Positions 26,782 to 35,405 of a stretch of DNA of 64,000 nucleotides are shown here, piece by piece. The notes beneath the pieces are model-generated. The model searched no databases, had not been told where the DNA came from, and saw nothing but the letters and a program-made list of their open reading frames with translations. Source of the DNA: Halomonas korlensis (GTDB lineage Bacteria; Pseudomonadota; Gammaproteobacteria; Pseudomonadales; Halomonadaceae); assembly GCF_900116705.1 (NCBI RefSeq), contig NZ_FPBP01000003.1, forward strand, positions 1 through 64,000. The letters run 5' to 3'. The position numbers and the translations under genes are program-made. How positions within the stretch are numbered: position 1 is the stretch's first letter; each line of letters begins with the position of its first letter.

Positions 26782-27483
26782 TCAGCGCTTCACGCCGTAG
26801 CGGTCGCGATAGGCGCGAATGGCATCGGCGTGAGGTTGCATGGCGGCGCCGGCGTGCGTTTCCAGGTAGCAAAGCACCATCTCCAGAGTGACGATGCTGA
26901 TCACCGGCATGGCGTAGCGTTTCTCGATCTCTTGAATGGCGCTGCGCGGATCGGCGTCGTCACGGCCGCGCTCCTGGCGGTCGAGTGCCACGACCACCCC
27001 GGCGGCCTCGGCGCCCGCTTCTTGAATCAGGCCCATGACCTCGCGAATCGCGGTGCCGGCGGTGATCACGTCGTCGATGATCAGCACCCGGCCCGCAAGC
27101 TCGGCCCCTACGATATTGCCGCCCTCACCGTGATCCTTGGCCTCCTTGCGGTTGAAGGCATAGGGCAGGTCGCGGCCATGATGGTCGGCCAGCGCCACGG
27201 CGGTACTCGCCGCCAGCGGAATGCCCTTGTAGGCTGGGCCGAACAGCACATTAACGTCAGGACATTGCGCGGCAATGGCGCGAGCGTAGAAGCGCCCCAG
27301 CCGGGCGAGCGCCCCCCCGGTGCGAAACAGACCGGCGTTGAAGAAATAGGGGCTGACACGACCCGACTTCAGCGTCACCTCGCCGAAGCGCAGCACGCCT
27401 TGCTCGATGGCAAATTCGATGAACTCGCGCTGATAGGCATGCATAGCGACTTGCGGCTGCGCTGAGGGGTCAGAATTGTCCAC
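26782..27483 (-). CDS. pyrE: Orotate phosphoribosyltransferase PyrE
   Basis: Converts orotate and PRPP to OMP in pyrimidine synthesis. Markers: [46 protein letters not shown], the catalytic loop [13 protein letters not shown] near residue 130, and the PRPP-binding [16 protein letters not shown] near residue 155. It has 233 residues, about 20 longer than E. coli PyrE; an internal ATG coding MHAYQREF (16 codons in) is the probable family start. It is divergent from crc, as in Pseudomonas. Confidence 0.93.
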   Translation of the reverse strand: MDNSDPSAQPQVAMHAYQREFIEFAIEQGVLRFGEVTLKSGRVSPYFFNAGLFRTGGALARLGRFYARAIAAQCPDVNVLFGPAYKGIPLAASTAVALADHHGRDLPYAFNRKEAKDHGEGGNIVGAELAGRVLIIDDVITAGTAIREVMGLIQEAGAEAAGVVVALDRQERGRDDADPRSAIQEIEKRYAMPVISIVTLEMVLCYLETHAGAAMQPHADAIRAYRDRYGVKR

Positions 27484-27576
27484 CGCGGGCTCCTTATCTG
27501 CCTAATCGACAAAGGCCATTTACCCAAACGTCGAAACGTCGGGTATCATACACGCGCGACGCAAAAGGGACTATGT

Positions 27577-28344
27577 ATGAAAATCGCCACCATCAATGTC
27601 GACGGCATCCGGGAGGCGGTCGGTCGAGGCTTTCTCGATTGGCTTGCCAACCAGGATGCCGATGTCGTCTGCGTGCAGAATCTCAAGGCCAAGAGCTTCG
27701 AGCTGGACGACAGCATTCTCTACCCCGAAGGATACGAGGGCTATTTCCTCGATGCCGAACAGGACGGCTTCGCTGGCGTGGGCCTCTATTGTCGCAAGAT
27801 TCCCAAGGCCATCATGTACGGCCTGGGCTTTCCGCAGTGCGATCATGAGGGTCGTTTCCTGCAGGCCGACTACGACCGCTTCAGTGTCGCCAGCTTCCTG
27901 ATGCCCGATGGCAGCGACCCGGCCGCCAAGCATGCCTTCATGGCGCAGTATCAGGAATACCTGGGCAAGATGGCGCGCAAGCGCCGCGAGTACATCATCT
28001 GCGGCACCTGGCATATCGCCCACAAGACGGTCGACCTGGCCAACTGGGCGGATCACCAGACCACCCCGGGGTTCAAGCCCGAGGAGCGCGCCTGGATGGA
28101 TCAGGTATTCGGTCCCACCGGCTTCATCGACACCTTTCGCGAGATCAACCGCGACGGTGGCGAATACACCTGGTGGCCGGCCCTCGCCCAGGATCAGCCG
28201 CGTTCGCGCCAAGAAGGCTGGCGGATCGACTACCAGATCGTCGGACCCAATTTCCGGCGCCATGTGATCGACGCCTGGATCGATGAAGACGCCACTTTCT
28301 CGCGTTTCGCCCCGCTGATCGTCGAGTACGACCTGACACTCTGA
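27577..28344 (+). CDS. crc: Catabolite repression control protein Crc (ExoIII fold)
   Basis: A 255-residue endonuclease/exonuclease/phosphatase-fold protein matching Pseudomonas Crc along its length: MKIATINVDGIREAV, AMYG-like GLGFPQCDHEGRFLQADYD, KRREYIICGTWHIAHKTVDL, PGFKPEERAWMDQVFG and WRIDYQIVGPNFRRHV. The nuclease catalytic 'GD.N' is replaced by GTWH and the terminal 'SDH.P' by SRFAP, as expected for Crc, which acts with Hfq to block translation rather than cutting DNA. The neighbourhood pyrE-crc-rph is also the Pseudomonas one. An active exonuclease III is unlikely. Confidence 0.9.
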   Translation: MKIATINVDGIREAVGRGFLDWLANQDADVVCVQNLKAKSFELDDSILYPEGYEGYFLDAEQDGFAGVGLYCRKIPKAIMYGLGFPQCDHEGRFLQADYDRFSVASFLMPDGSDPAAKHAFMAQYQEYLGKMARKRREYIICGTWHIAHKTVDLANWADHQTTPGFKPEERAWMDQVFGPTGFIDTFREINRDGGEYTWWPALAQDQPRSRQEGWRIDYQIVGPNFRRHVIDAWIDEDATFSRFAPLIVEYDLTL

Positions 28345-28364
28345 GCTGGCTCCTCCTGCGTCGC

Positions 28365-28388
28365 GCGCCGGCTTTATAAGGCCGGCGC
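28365..28388. terminator. GC-rich hairpin between convergent crc and rph
   Basis: An 8-bp stem GCGCCGGC / GCCGGCGC with an 8-base loop TTTATAAG lies between two converging genes. No long T-run follows on either strand, so it is a weak bidirectional terminator at best. Confidence 0.5.
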
Positions 28389-28426
28389 AGTCCATCTGAC
28401 GTGAGTAGCGGCGAGCCGAGTGGCGA

Positions 28427-29164
28427 CTAGCCGCGAATGCCCAGCGCCTCACGCTGATGGGCATATAGTTGGGCGCCCGCTTGCTCGGCGAGATCGAGCA
28501 TGGCGTTGAGCTGCTCGCGGCTGAAGGTACCCGCCTCGGCCGTGCCCTGGATCTCGATCAAGCCACCGCTTTCGGCCATCACCACGTTCATGTCGGTGCC
28601 GGCCGTGCTGTCCTCGGGATAATCGAGATCGACCACCGGCACGCCCTTGAACAGGCCCACCGAGACCGAGCTGACTAGCTGCGCGAAGGGGTCGCCCTTG
28701 ATCTTCTTCTCGCGCTGCAGGTAGCGAATGGCATCGACCAGCGCCACGCAACCGCCGGTGATCGAGGCAGTACGAGTACCGCCATCGGCCTGGATGACGT
28801 CGCAATCCACGGTGATGGTGAACTCGCCGAGCTTCTTGAGATTCACCGCCGCGCGTAGCGAGCGGCCGATCAGCCGCTGGATCTCCAACGTGCGACCGCC
28901 CTGCTTGCCCCGCGTCGCTTCGCGCCCGCCGCGCGTGTGCGTCGCGCGGGGCAACATGCCGTATTCCGCCGTGACCCAGCCTTGATGCTTGCCGCGCAGC
29001 CAACGCGGCACGCCGGCCTCGACGCTGGCGTTGCACAGCACCTTGGTATCGCCGAATTCCACCAGTACCGAGCCCTCGGCATGGCGGGTGTAGTCGCGGG
29101 TCAGCTTGATATCGCGGGGCTGGTCGGGGGCGCGTCCGCTGGGACGTCGAATGTCCGAGGACAT
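28427..29164 (-). CDS. rph: Ribonuclease PH
   Basis: Phosphorolytic 3'-5' exoribonuclease for tRNA 3' maturation; 245 residues from the chosen ATG, which has a strong GAGAGGTACC ribosome site. An ATG six codons upstream exists but is less likely. Markers: [53 protein letters not shown]-type [20 protein letters not shown], phosphate-site [18 protein letters not shown], and [14 protein letters not shown]. It is convergent with crc and divergent from yicC. Confidence 0.95.
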   Translation of the reverse strand: MSSDIRRPSGRAPDQPRDIKLTRDYTRHAEGSVLVEFGDTKVLCNASVEAGVPRWLRGKHQGWVTAEYGMLPRATHTRGGREATRGKQGGRTLEIQRLIGRSLRAAVNLKKLGEFTITVDCDVIQADGGTRTASITGGCVALVDAIRYLQREKKIKGDPFAQLVSSVSVGLFKGVPVVDLDYPEDSTAGTDMNVVMAESGGLIEIQGTAEAGTFSREQLNAMLDLAEQAGAQLYAHQREALGIRG

Positions 29165-29319
29165 GGTACCTCTCTGAAACATGGTGGCTCTCTGAGTTCA
29201 TCGGTAGGGAATGGCGCGGCCACAAGGCCGGATGCGGGCCATTCTACACGGTCGCCGGGGGGAATCGGTTACACTGGCGGATGAATCATTTCGACCCGCC
29301 GGCCTCAGGAGCTCCGTCC

Positions 29320-30183
29320 ATGGTCCACAGCATGACCGCCTTCGCCCGACAGGACCACGAGGCTGCGTGGGGCAGCCTTCAGCTGGAGCTGCGCTCGGTG
29401 AACCAGCGCTACCTGGAGCCGCACTTCCGGCTACCCGAGGGGCTTCGTGACCTGGAGCCGCTGTTTCGTGAGACGCTGCGCCGGCGCCTGGCCCGCGGCA
29501 AGGTGGAATGCACGCTGCGCTTCGAGCCGGCCGTCGCCGAGGCCGACATGGCCGTCAACAGCGAGCGTCTCGAGGCGCTGGCCGTCGCCCTGGCCGAGGT
29601 CCGTCGGGCCGTGCCCGGCGCGCCGTTGCCCGATGCCCTGGCCCTGCTCGACCATCCCGGTGTGCTGGAAATCCCCGGGCCCGACATGCAAACCGTCAAG
29701 CAACAGGCCCAGGCGCTGTTCGCCGCCACGCTCGACGACCTCGTGGCCGGTCGCGCCCGGGAAGGCGAAAAGCTCGCCGCACTGATCCGCCAACGGCTCG
29801 ACGCGGTAAACGCCCAGGTCGCCGAAGTGCGCCGGCTGATGCCCGAGATCCGCCAGCGCCAGCGCATCCAGCTGCTCGAGCAACTGGAAACGGCCAGGGC
29901 CGATCTCGACCCGCAACGGCTCGAGGCGGAAATCCTGCTGCTGGTCCAGAAGGCCGATGTCGACGAGGAACTCGACCGTTTGACGGCGCACGTCGGTGAG
30001 GTCGAACGTCAGCTCGAACAGCCGGGGCCGGTGGGTCGGCGCCTCGACTTCCTGATGCAGGAACTCAACCGCGAGGCCAACACCCTGTCCTCCAAGTCGG
30101 TCGTGGCGAATACGACCCGCTGCGCCGTGGAGCTCAAGGTGCTGATCGAACAGATGCGTGAGCAGATCCAAAACATCGAGTGA
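29320..30183 (+). CDS. yicC: YicC/YloC-family endoribonuclease
   Basis: Stress-related endoribonuclease family; 287 residues from the ATG coding MVHSMTAFAR, preceded by AGGAG. The upstream ATG at 29281 would add an atypical leader. The N-terminal YicC domain has ELRSVNQRYLEPHFRLPE. The C-terminal DUF1732 has the signature GRRLDFLMQELNREANTLSS followed by KSVV and VELKVLIEQMREQIQNIE. The gene is complete. Integrative islands of Vibrio and relatives are known to enter the 3' end of yicC, and here an integrase lies directly downstream. Confidence 0.95.
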   Translation: MVHSMTAFARQDHEAAWGSLQLELRSVNQRYLEPHFRLPEGLRDLEPLFRETLRRRLARGKVECTLRFEPAVAEADMAVNSERLEALAVALAEVRRAVPGAPLPDALALLDHPGVLEIPGPDMQTVKQQAQALFAATLDDLVAGRAREGEKLAALIRQRLDAVNAQVAEVRRLMPEIRQRQRIQLLEQLETARADLDPQRLEAEILLLVQKADVDEELDRLTAHVGEVERQLEQPGPVGRRLDFLMQELNREANTLSSKSVVANTTRCAVELKVLIEQMREQIQNIE

Positions 30184-30286
30184 CGTCCACACGCATCTAT
30201 GCAATCCTATAAGATATTGTTTTTCTTCACTTTAAAGAAAGTGGTTGTCTACAGTCGTCTACCAAAACCCACCTAAGGCTCTCGCC

Positions 30287-30364
30287 AAGTGGGTAGTACA
30301 ATGGGTAGTATATCGATGCGCTACCCACCCAGAGGGGTAATTTTCCAATGAGTACTACCCACTT
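30287..30364. repeat. Inverted and direct repeats between yicC and the integrase; candidate arm/att sites
   Basis: AAGTGGGTAGTA at 30287-30298 is matched by its exact complement TACTACCCACTT at 30353-30364. A further direct copy ATGGGTAGTA lies at 30301-30310 and CTACCCACC at 30321-30329. Clustered repeats between an integration gene and the target gene are typical of integrase arm sites plus the promoter region of int. The attL core would be expected at the end of yicC (about 30150-30200); its partner copy was not found in the window. Confidence 0.6.
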
Positions 30365-30531
30365 AAAACGCTCACCCCTGAAGTTCTTCTTTCCATCCAG
30401 AGCAGCCATTACCCTCCCTCTTTGCCATCAAAGGCTTTATAAACAGTCCTTTAATGGAGCATAAGCCTCTCTGGCAATGACGTATTTAAACGGTAGTTTC
30501 AAATTTTGGTGGTGCTTGCCAGGAGGAGATA

Positions 30532-31794
30532 ATGGGGAGTTTCACAGCCAAGAAGGTCCAGTCCCTGATCAAGGACGGTGCACCTGGCCGCTACAGCGAT
30601 GGAAGCGGCCTGTACCTGATGATCCCCAAAAAGGGCGCTCCCTATTGGATGCATCGGTACACGCTCGCTGGAAAGCGCCGTGAGCTGACGCTGGACAAGT
30701 ACGCGGACCTTTCCCTAGCCGAAGCTCGCGAGCAAGCTGTAGAGGCCCAGAAGGCCATTCGCAACGGCATCGACCCCATCGAAGAGCGTAAGCGTGAAGA
30801 GCAGGCCACCATCCACACCGTCAAGGATCTCTTCACCGATTGGTACCAAGACTTAGAGAAGCGCCTGAAGCACCCACGCATCCCGAAACGAATCTTCGAA
30901 AAGGAGGTTGCCCCCTCCATCGGGCACCTCACTCTGGATAGCGTCACGCCCATGGACGTTCGGGCCATCGTCAGAAAGGTAGCCAACAGCGGCCGGCCGG
31001 CCATTGCCAACGACACCCTGATGTACCTGAAGCAGCTGTTCAACCACGCCATCAAGTTGGGACTGTTCACCTACAACCCGGCAGCGGCCTTCAACGTCAA
31101 CGATGCAGGCGGTATCGAGAAAAGCCGCGATCGGGCCCTCAGCCTCGATGAGATTCGCCAGGTCTTTCGAATCTACAGGGACAACAACGACAGCTTCAGC
31201 CGCGACAACTATCTCGCCTGTGCGCTTCTGCTCGTCCTGGGGGTGCGCAAGACCGAGCTGACCGAAGCCCAGTGGTCAGCATTCGACCTCAAGAACGGCC
31301 GGTGGGATCTGTCCGGTGAGCGCAGCAAGACAGGTACTGGGATTGTCATCCCCCTCCCCCCGCAAACTATCACCTGGCTGGAGGAACTCAAGATTCGCGC
31401 CTGCGGCTCGGTCTATGTCTTTCCCAACCGCCGCAGCAGTAAGCGGCCGCACATGGGCAAGGACACACTGAATCGCGCCATTGCCAAGCTATTCGGCAAG
31501 GAGCCAGGCAAGAAGCCGCAGCCAGAGAACAGGATGGGCGAGATCGCCGAGTTTACCGTGCACGACTTGCGACGCACCTGCCGCAGCTTGCTGGCTGCTG
31601 CTGGTGTGCAAGGGCATGTCGCGGAGCGCTGCCTGAATCACAAGCTCAAGGGCGTAGAAGGCATTTACGACCGTCACGATTACTTCGATGAAAGGAAAGA
31701 GGCCCTGAACATGGTGGCAGAGCTTGTTGATCCTCTCATCAACGGCACGCCAAAAGTACGTTCGGAAGAAGATAGACAGATTGCGACATCATAA
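30532..31794 (+). CDS. int: P4-type tyrosine integrase of an island at yicC
   Basis: Site-specific recombinase with the DUF4102 N-terminal arm-binding domain, 420 residues. It begins MGSFTAKKVQSLIKDGAPGR, followed by YSDGSGLYLMI. The SAM-like core-binding domain lies at about 100-195. Catalytic residues: Arg in LVLGVRKTEL (~236), Lys in GERSKTGTGIVIPL, HDLRRT (~343), CLNHKLKG (~369) and Tyr in GIYDRHDYF (~378). The AGGAG ribosome site precedes the ATG. It is oriented away from yicC, as in yicC-integrated islands. Confidence 0.95.
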   Translation: MGSFTAKKVQSLIKDGAPGRYSDGSGLYLMIPKKGAPYWMHRYTLAGKRRELTLDKYADLSLAEAREQAVEAQKAIRNGIDPIEERKREEQATIHTVKDLFTDWYQDLEKRLKHPRIPKRIFEKEVAPSIGHLTLDSVTPMDVRAIVRKVANSGRPAIANDTLMYLKQLFNHAIKLGLFTYNPAAAFNVNDAGGIEKSRDRALSLDEIRQVFRIYRDNNDSFSRDNYLACALLLVLGVRKTELTEAQWSAFDLKNGRWDLSGERSKTGTGIVIPLPPQTITWLEELKIRACGSVYVFPNRRSSKRPHMGKDTLNRAIAKLFGKEPGKKPQPENRMGEIAEFTVHDLRRTCRSLLAAAGVQGHVAERCLNHKLKGVEGIYDRHDYFDERKEALNMVAELVDPLINGTPKVRSEEDRQIATS

Positions 31795-31821
31795 GCACGC
31801 CTCATCAGCAGGTCTTAAGCT

Positions 31822-32222
31822 TTGTCCGAAAAGTCATTGTCGACCGACCCAGCTTTCGCAGACAAGGTGCGTGCCGTTGTCAGTCTCTACATGGATCTTC
31901 CTGACCGGTCGATCGTGCTTTCGGTCGAAAAGAAGAGCCAGATCCAGGCACTTAACCGTACTCAGCCAAGCCTACCACTGACGTTTGGGCAGCACGAACC
32001 CGAACCCACGACTATAAGCGCCATGGCACGACCTCGCTATTTGCGGCACTGGACATCGCGACCGGTGAAGTCACTGGTCGCATCGAGCGTCTACATCGTA
32101 GTGCGGAGTTTCTGGATCTCCTCAATGCCATCGGCCGATCAGTGCCAGCTGGTCTCGATGTCCATCTCATCATGGTCAACTATGGGACACACAAAACCGA
32201 CAAGGTAAAGGCCTGGTTGGCG
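31822..32222 (+). pseudogene. IS630-family transposase remnant
   Basis: The first frame reads STDPAFADKVRAVVSLYMDL and [20 protein letters not shown]. The same protein then continues in another frame as [57 protein letters not shown], given here in pieces. The catalytic 'MDNYGTHK' reads MVNYGTHK, so an Asp is lost. It ends abruptly at about 32222 where an IS1380 fragment begins in the opposite direction. Confidence 0.75.
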
Positions 32223-32476
32223 GAGAGGCTCAGCAGCAGACTCACCTTGTTGCGGGCCATCACGTCCTGGACAGTGGAGTTACCGCGATCCGTCGACGAG
32301 AGGTGAATGTCGAGGGCCGACTTCACCTCGCCCATATGCCCCTCGGCGCAGCCGCGCTTGCGGTACAACGCCAGAAGCTTCTCCGGCGGCCAGTCGAACT
32401 TGCCGAGGTTGATAACAAAGAAGAAGCTATGCGGCAGCAGATCATCGGGGCGCTCCTGCACCACCAGCACCAGCAC
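32222..32476 (-). pseudogene. IS1380-family transposase C-terminal fragment
   Basis: On the minus strand the frame reads [55 protein letters not shown] and NKVSLLLSL. This is the conserved 'YR.RG..E..I.E.K' region of IS1380/IS4-type transposases. Both ends are missing; further N-terminal similarity in other frames runs to about 32510. Confidence 0.65.
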
Positions 32477-32554
32477 CAGCGTCGCGGGTACGGCTCGACC
32501 CCGCCTAGTACGTCAGGCACGACAGCACCGGACCGGGAACTTTCGGGATAGGTG

Positions 32555-32932
32555 GCTCCGACACCTGTGCTATCACCTTTCGGGGGAGAAAGGCGGGCCT
32601 CCCATGTTTCTGGGGAACCCCTGTATGGACATGCCCTGTTCTACGACATCGGCGGCCCTTTCCCATCAAGCCTGTACGATGGGTCAGTGTTGCCTTCCAG
32701 GACCGTAAGCCTGTCGACGACCGCGACTAGGATGCTTTCGGTGCTCAATCGTACGGCCTATCCACTCGCTGCGTACGCTTCGCAGTGGCGGTTACCCGAC
32801 ACCACGCAACACTCGCTACCGGCTGGTGGCTAGCCTTGGCCGGGTGGAGACTTACACCCACTGGGCTTCACTTCGCCCTTTTTGTCGCACCTTCGCGCGA
32901 CTTACCGGACGACAAGCCTTTGCCTGGCGCAC
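32555..32932 (-). ncRNA. Probable 5' fragment of a group II intron (RNA domain I)
   Basis: On the minus strand the segment begins GTGCGCC, matching the GUGYG start of group II introns. It continues with phrases typical of bacterial intron RNA: GGGCGAAGTGAAGCCC (stem-loop), AAGTCTCCACCC and GGGTAACCGCC. No reverse transcriptase follows; the segment is cut off by the IS1380 fragment. The opposite-strand 93-codon frame over the same bases is not convincing as protein. The call is by recollection of intron sequence style, not by folding. Bases 32933-33183 hold nothing else I can identify. Confidence 0.45.
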
Positions 32933-33183
32933 TACGCTTTCACCCATAGCGGATGGTCCTATGGAAACAGGTCATTGACGTAACATACTTATTTCTATAG
33001 AGAATACCATTCGCTATTTTCGTTTTCAGGCTTGCCTCATGTATAAGCCGGGCTTGAGGTAACGGATGAGTCCGCCGCACTGGAAAAAGTCTACTTTTAT
33101 AATTACAATCATGTAAACAATATTGTCATGCAGCGTGGGCTCGGCCACTGCGAGAGCTGCGAAGTCTCCCGGGGTGCCACGAC

Positions 33184-33945
33184 TTGAGCCTTTCCTCGTT
33201 ACTGATCTTCCTCACCAGCGCATTCATAGGCGGCTACTTTCAGACCCTGATCGGCTTCGCCATGGGAATGGTGGTGATGGCCTTCTGCGTGACCTTGGGC
33301 GTCACCACGGTGGCAGAGACGGCGCTGGCACTTAACGTACTCTCGCTGACGAACGCCGCCGTGGTCCTACCCAAGATCTGGCGCCACACCGACTGGCCCG
33401 GATTGCTGATGAGTATGCTAGGTCTCGTGCCAGGCACAATCGGCGGCGTGTTTTTGCTGGACATGCTCAGCTCCAACTATACATGGGCGCTGCGCCTGCT
33501 CGTCGGTGCTTTCATCATCCTGGGCGGGCTGGCACTATTCCTTCAGCCGCAGCCGCGCACGCAACGCTCCGGGCCGGCGAGCTTCACCGCCGCCGGCGCG
33601 GCCGCCGGCGTGATGGGTGGGATGTTCGGAATCGCCGGCCCGCCGGTGGTGTTTCACTTGTACAGCCAGCCCACCTCCATACTTACCATCCGTGCCACTT
33701 TGATAATGGGGTTTGCCGCTCTGGCAGCTGTGAGGCTGGTTACCGTCGCCGCCGAGCCGGATATGGATATGCACACCGGCCTGACCACGGGTATCTTTGC
33801 CGTGCCGGTTGTAATCTTGGCCAGCTGGCTTTGCGGTCGCTTTCCGCCGCCCGCCTCTCCCACAGCTGTGCGCCGCATCGCATTCATCATGCTGATCGCC
33901 ATGGGCGCCTTCATCATCCTTACGACCCTGTTCGGAGCCAGCTAG
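33184..33945 (+). CDS. TSUP (TauE/SafE) family sulfite/organosulfur-type exporter
   Basis: Polytopic membrane protein of 253 residues with seven to eight hydrophobic segments in two similar halves: FIGGYFQTLIGFAMGMVVMA near residue 15 and the second-half GVMGGMFGIAGPPVVFHLY near residue 140. Both are TauE/SafE hallmarks. The start appears to be TTG at 33184, since no in-frame ATG gives the full first helix. TSUP members export sulfite, sulfoacetate or related anions, though others move unrelated substrates. It stands convergent to the carboxylase cluster. A 10-bp palindrome ACAATATTGT lies 58 bp upstream. Confidence 0.8.
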   Translation: MSLSSLLIFLTSAFIGGYFQTLIGFAMGMVVMAFCVTLGVTTVAETALALNVLSLTNAAVVLPKIWRHTDWPGLLMSMLGLVPGTIGGVFLLDMLSSNYTWALRLLVGAFIILGGLALFLQPQPRTQRSGPASFTAAGAAAGVMGGMFGIAGPPVVFHLYSQPTSILTIRATLIMGFAALAAVRLVTVAAEPDMDMHTGLTTGIFAVPVVILASWLCGRFPPPASPTAVRRIAFIMLIAMGAFIILTTLFGAS

Positions 33946-33959
33946 TAGGCAAGAGAGAT

Positions 33960-34163
33960 ACAGCCGGACGGCCGTGTTTGTCCCGGCTCTCCAACTCCTA
34001 CTGGCCGATGGCCTGGGCGCCCCCCGAGCGAGTGCGGCTTACGGTCTTCGGCAATTACAGCGTGCTGTACCTGGCCGTGCGGCCGCCGCGCGACGAGGAT
34101 GTCCGCTTATACCTCCGTTCGCCGAGCCAGAGGCCGCCCATCCATCGCCATCAAGCGCCATGA
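33960..34163 (+). pseudogene. C-terminal remnant of a CocE/NonD-type hydrolase
   Basis: The frame SRLSNSYWPMAWAPPERVRL and the following LTVF, LYLAVRPPRDEDVRL match the end of CocE/NonD X-Pro peptidase-like acyl hydrolases ('S...WP..WPPPEPV.LT...L.LPVRPP..ED'). The catalytic domain is absent and no start exists. The rest of the gap to 34401 shows no gene I recognise. Confidence 0.45.
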
Positions 34164-34401
34164 TCCCTTCATTATCTTGGCAGCTTGTTCCAGGCGCTGC
34201 CCGCTATCTGGTCAGAGCAAGACTGCTCTAAAATGCCCGGGGCGATTCAATCGACATTTACACAATCGATGTTATTGCCATTTTGATTGGATCAACGCGA
34301 ACGCCAGCCAAATGGCCAAAGCTATTTACCAAACGGGCAGTTAACCCCCCGGACCCAACAGCTACCAAAATGTCATAGGTCTCAGGTATATCCACCGCCC
34401 A

Positions 34402-35202
34402 TCATCGACCCCTCCATGAGGGCGGGCGTTTCTCGACGAAAGCGCGCACCCCCTCTGCTCGGTCCTCGCTAGCCATCAGTCGCTGATGCAGCGCAAGTTC
34501 ATAAGCGAGCCCACTGTTGAGATCAAGCTCGCCTCCGATTTGTACAGCCCGCCGTATCGAGCGGACTGCCAAGGGTGGCATCGAGGCGATCCGCTCAGCC
34601 CTCTCTAATGCATTGTTGAGCAAGTCTGCCCGAGGAAAAATTCGGGAAACGATACCGCACTCCCGAGCCTCTTCCGCATTTATCCGGTCGCCAGTCAGCA
34701 ACATCTCAAGAGCCCTACCGCCTCCAATAATTCGAGGTAGGAATTGAGTTCCACCGAGTCCTGGCATAATGCCAAGGCCAATTTCCGGTAAACCGAATTC
34801 TGCTTCCTCTGAAGCAAGCACGATATCAGAGGCCAGCGCTATTTCCGCACCGCCTCCGAGTGCCACACCCTGAACTGCAGCTATTACCGGTACGTCCAAG
34901 CTCTGACGAATCGTCAGGAATAACCGGAAAAGAGCATGCTGGCGCCGGATACCATCATCGTCCAGACGGTTTCGCTCCTTGAGATCGGCCCCCACACAGA
35001 AAGCCCGGGTCCCAGTAGCCGTGATCACTATACAGCGCAATTGAGTGTCCACTACCCAGTCGCTGAACTGTTGAACCAACTCAGTGGCCATCACACTATT
35101 AAGTGCATGAAGCGCCTCAGGGCGCATTAGGGTCAAGATCGCAATATTGTCATCACGTCGTTCAACGCTTATAGTGGAATATTCATGTGACTCGCGGCTC
35201 AT
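34402..35202 (-). CDS. Enoyl-CoA hydratase/isomerase (crotonase) family protein
   Basis: Acyl-CoA enzyme of 266 residues. Oxyanion-hole segments are AFCVGADLKER (near residue 70) and GVALGGGAEIALASD (near residue 115). The catalytic Glu region is GLPEIGLGIMPGLGGTQFLP, near residue 143, where both Glu positions of hydratases appear to be present. The C terminus is EKRPPSWRGR, usual for the family. It is the last gene of the carboxylase cluster, 200 bp behind the ligase, so it may have its own promoter. The exact reaction (hydration, isomerisation or another) is not determined. Confidence 0.88.
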   Translation of the reverse strand: MSRESHEYSTISVERRDDNIAILTLMRPEALHALNSVMATELVQQFSDWVVDTQLRCIVITATGTRAFCVGADLKERNRLDDDGIRRQHALFRLFLTIRQSLDVPVIAAVQGVALGGGAEIALASDIVLASEEAEFGLPEIGLGIMPGLGGTQFLPRIIGGGRALEMLLTGDRINAEEARECGIVSRIFPRADLLNNALERAERIASMPPLAVRSIRRAVQIGGELDLNSGLAYELALHQRLMASEDRAEGVRAFVEKRPPSWRGR

Positions 35203-35405
35203 ACGTACCTCTTATAGTTAAAGTTAGTGTTTTAATGTTTAATGCTAATTCGTGTCACCTAGTCTCACATTCAGCGCCAGGCTGTTGCGTTGGGTGCTTT
35301 TGCCGGCGACTAACGGCGCAGTTCACTGCGGTCACGACGTTAGTAGTCGAGTGGGACATGGTACAAAGCCTTTAGGCGCAGGGCTCGGGCTAGGAGCCAC
35401 CTTAT

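Noticed and set aside
27577..28344. Exonuclease III
   Set aside because: The fold matches, but the nuclease residues are replaced (GTWH, SRFAP) and both sequence and neighbours match Crc.
30150..30200. A second copy of the yicC 3' end as attR
   Set aside because: No repeat of the last ~20 bases of yicC was seen between 31.8 and 64 kb; this was by eye only.
29431..30204. A 257-codon minus-strand frame over yicC
   Set aside because: Antisense shadow of yicC, which has the family motifs and a ribosome site.
32552..32833. A 93-codon plus-strand frame (MAPTPVLSPFGG...)
   Set aside because: Composition is not protein-like and the opposite strand reads as the start of a group II intron RNA.
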